Assembly (NCBI GenBank): GCA_000151295.1
Contig: GG745335.1
Location: forward strand, 974,442 to 1,031,276
Source: Allomyces macrogynus ATCC 38327
Taxonomy: Eukaryota > Blastocladiomycota > Blastocladiomycetes > Blastocladiales > Blastocladiaceae
Direction of reading: 5' to 3'
Length of the DNA stretch: 56,835 nucleotides
In this document: in pieces, positions 56,612 through 56,835 of the stretch
Layout: the number at the start of each line of letters is the position of its first letter
How positions within the stretch are numbered: position 1 is the stretch's first letter
Program-made: the position numbers and the translations under genes
The notes under the pieces: model-generated
The model's input: the letters and a program-made list of their open reading frames with translations, nothing else
What the model was told of the DNA's origin: nothing
Databases searched by the model: none

Positions 56612-56835
56612 TCAAATCAGGTGCCGGGCAACCCCCCGCAATACCGCAACATGGCGCACTTGGGCGCCGTGGCGAAAAGGAGCGCATGCTCCCATTTTTT
56701 CCTTGGCCGAGGCAGCGGTTGCGGTTGCGGCGGCGTGCACGTCGGGCATGCCCGGGTCGTCGGCGCGATGCACGGTGATCGGGAAAGGTCAGAGGGGGCC
56801 CACCCGAGGTGTTCCGAGCCTCGAACGAGTCACGC
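56612..56835 (-). CDS. Possible 3' end of a gene entering from the right edge
   Basis: A minus-strand frame open from the window edge to a TGA at 56612-56614, reading in part FPITVHRADDPGMPDVHAA then an Ala/Thr-rich run. No family recognised. It could equally be chance read-through in GC-rich DNA. Confidence 0.2.

Larger units (their letters stand above)
55850..56835. other. GDH upstream region and right-edge sequence
   Basis: About 990 bases. Contains the GDH promoter, an AAC microsatellite and, near the right edge, a possible gene tail. The rest shows no supported gene. Confidence 0.4.

Noticed and set aside
1..56835. Search for mobile elements, CRISPR arrays, rRNA/tRNA genes and a multi-gene novel system
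   Set aside because: No transposase, reverse transcriptase, terminal repeats, spaced repeat arrays or clover-leaf genes were found; neighbouring genes belong to unrelated housekeeping pathways.

Overview
The window is a gene-dense, GC-rich, intron-rich nuclear eukaryotic segment. Twenty-two protein-coding loci can be supported, plus a damaged paralogue and one doubtful gene tail at the right edge. Nearly every gene has GT-AG introns, mostly about 70 to 95 nt, often with CTGAC or CTAAC-like branch sites. Intergenic gaps are mostly 0.3 to 1.2 kb. The gene mix suggests a fungus: a GH15 glucoamylase, a Cys-rich transmembrane SH3 protein, an Erg25-like hydroxylase and GPI-type secreted proteins. 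The animal-type glutamate dehydrogenase and GTPBP1, together with the high GC, fit an early-diverging zoosporic fungus such as Blastocladiomycota. That placement is inference, not shown directly.

Layout, left to right: NUP205/NUP192 nucleoporin (-, 3' end cut by the window edge); YIPF6/Yip4 Golgi protein (+); two-repeat Myb protein (+); TMEM14 (-); GTPBP1/2 translational GTPase (+); short-chain dehydrogenase (-); ornithine aminotransferase (-); secreted Cys-rich GPI-type protein (-); RPAP1 (+); MARK/Kin1-type kinase (+); Sel1-repeat protein (-); LAT-type amino-acid permease (-); M20D amidohydrolase (-, frame-broken 3' half); calnexin (-); Erg25/FAXDC2-like hydroxylase (-); mitochondrial citrate synthase (-); transmembrane SH3 protein (+); RidA/UK114 (-) and a damaged tandem RidA copy (-) in a GC-poorer island; GH15 glucoamylase (-); 60S ribosomal protein L12 (-); PAT1 mRNA-decay factor (-); GLUD-type glutamate dehydrogenase (-).

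There is no operon-like or cassette-like organisation. This is ordinary housekeeping chromosome: nuclear pore, secretory pathway, transcription, translation and mRNA decay, and mitochondrial carbon/nitrogen metabolism (citrate synthase, ornithine aminotransferase, glutamate dehydrogenase). I found no mobile element, CRISPR, virus, toxin or obvious novel multi-gene system. The most informative observations are at the gene-structure level: a 6-nt micro-exon carrying a metal-site histidine codon, a donor-site preference for GTACG, and clusters of single-base duplications breaking conserved exons (PAT1, M20D, probably RPAP1). The clusters look like local assembly errors but could be real decay. 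A RidA tandem pair in which both copies are altered is also notable.
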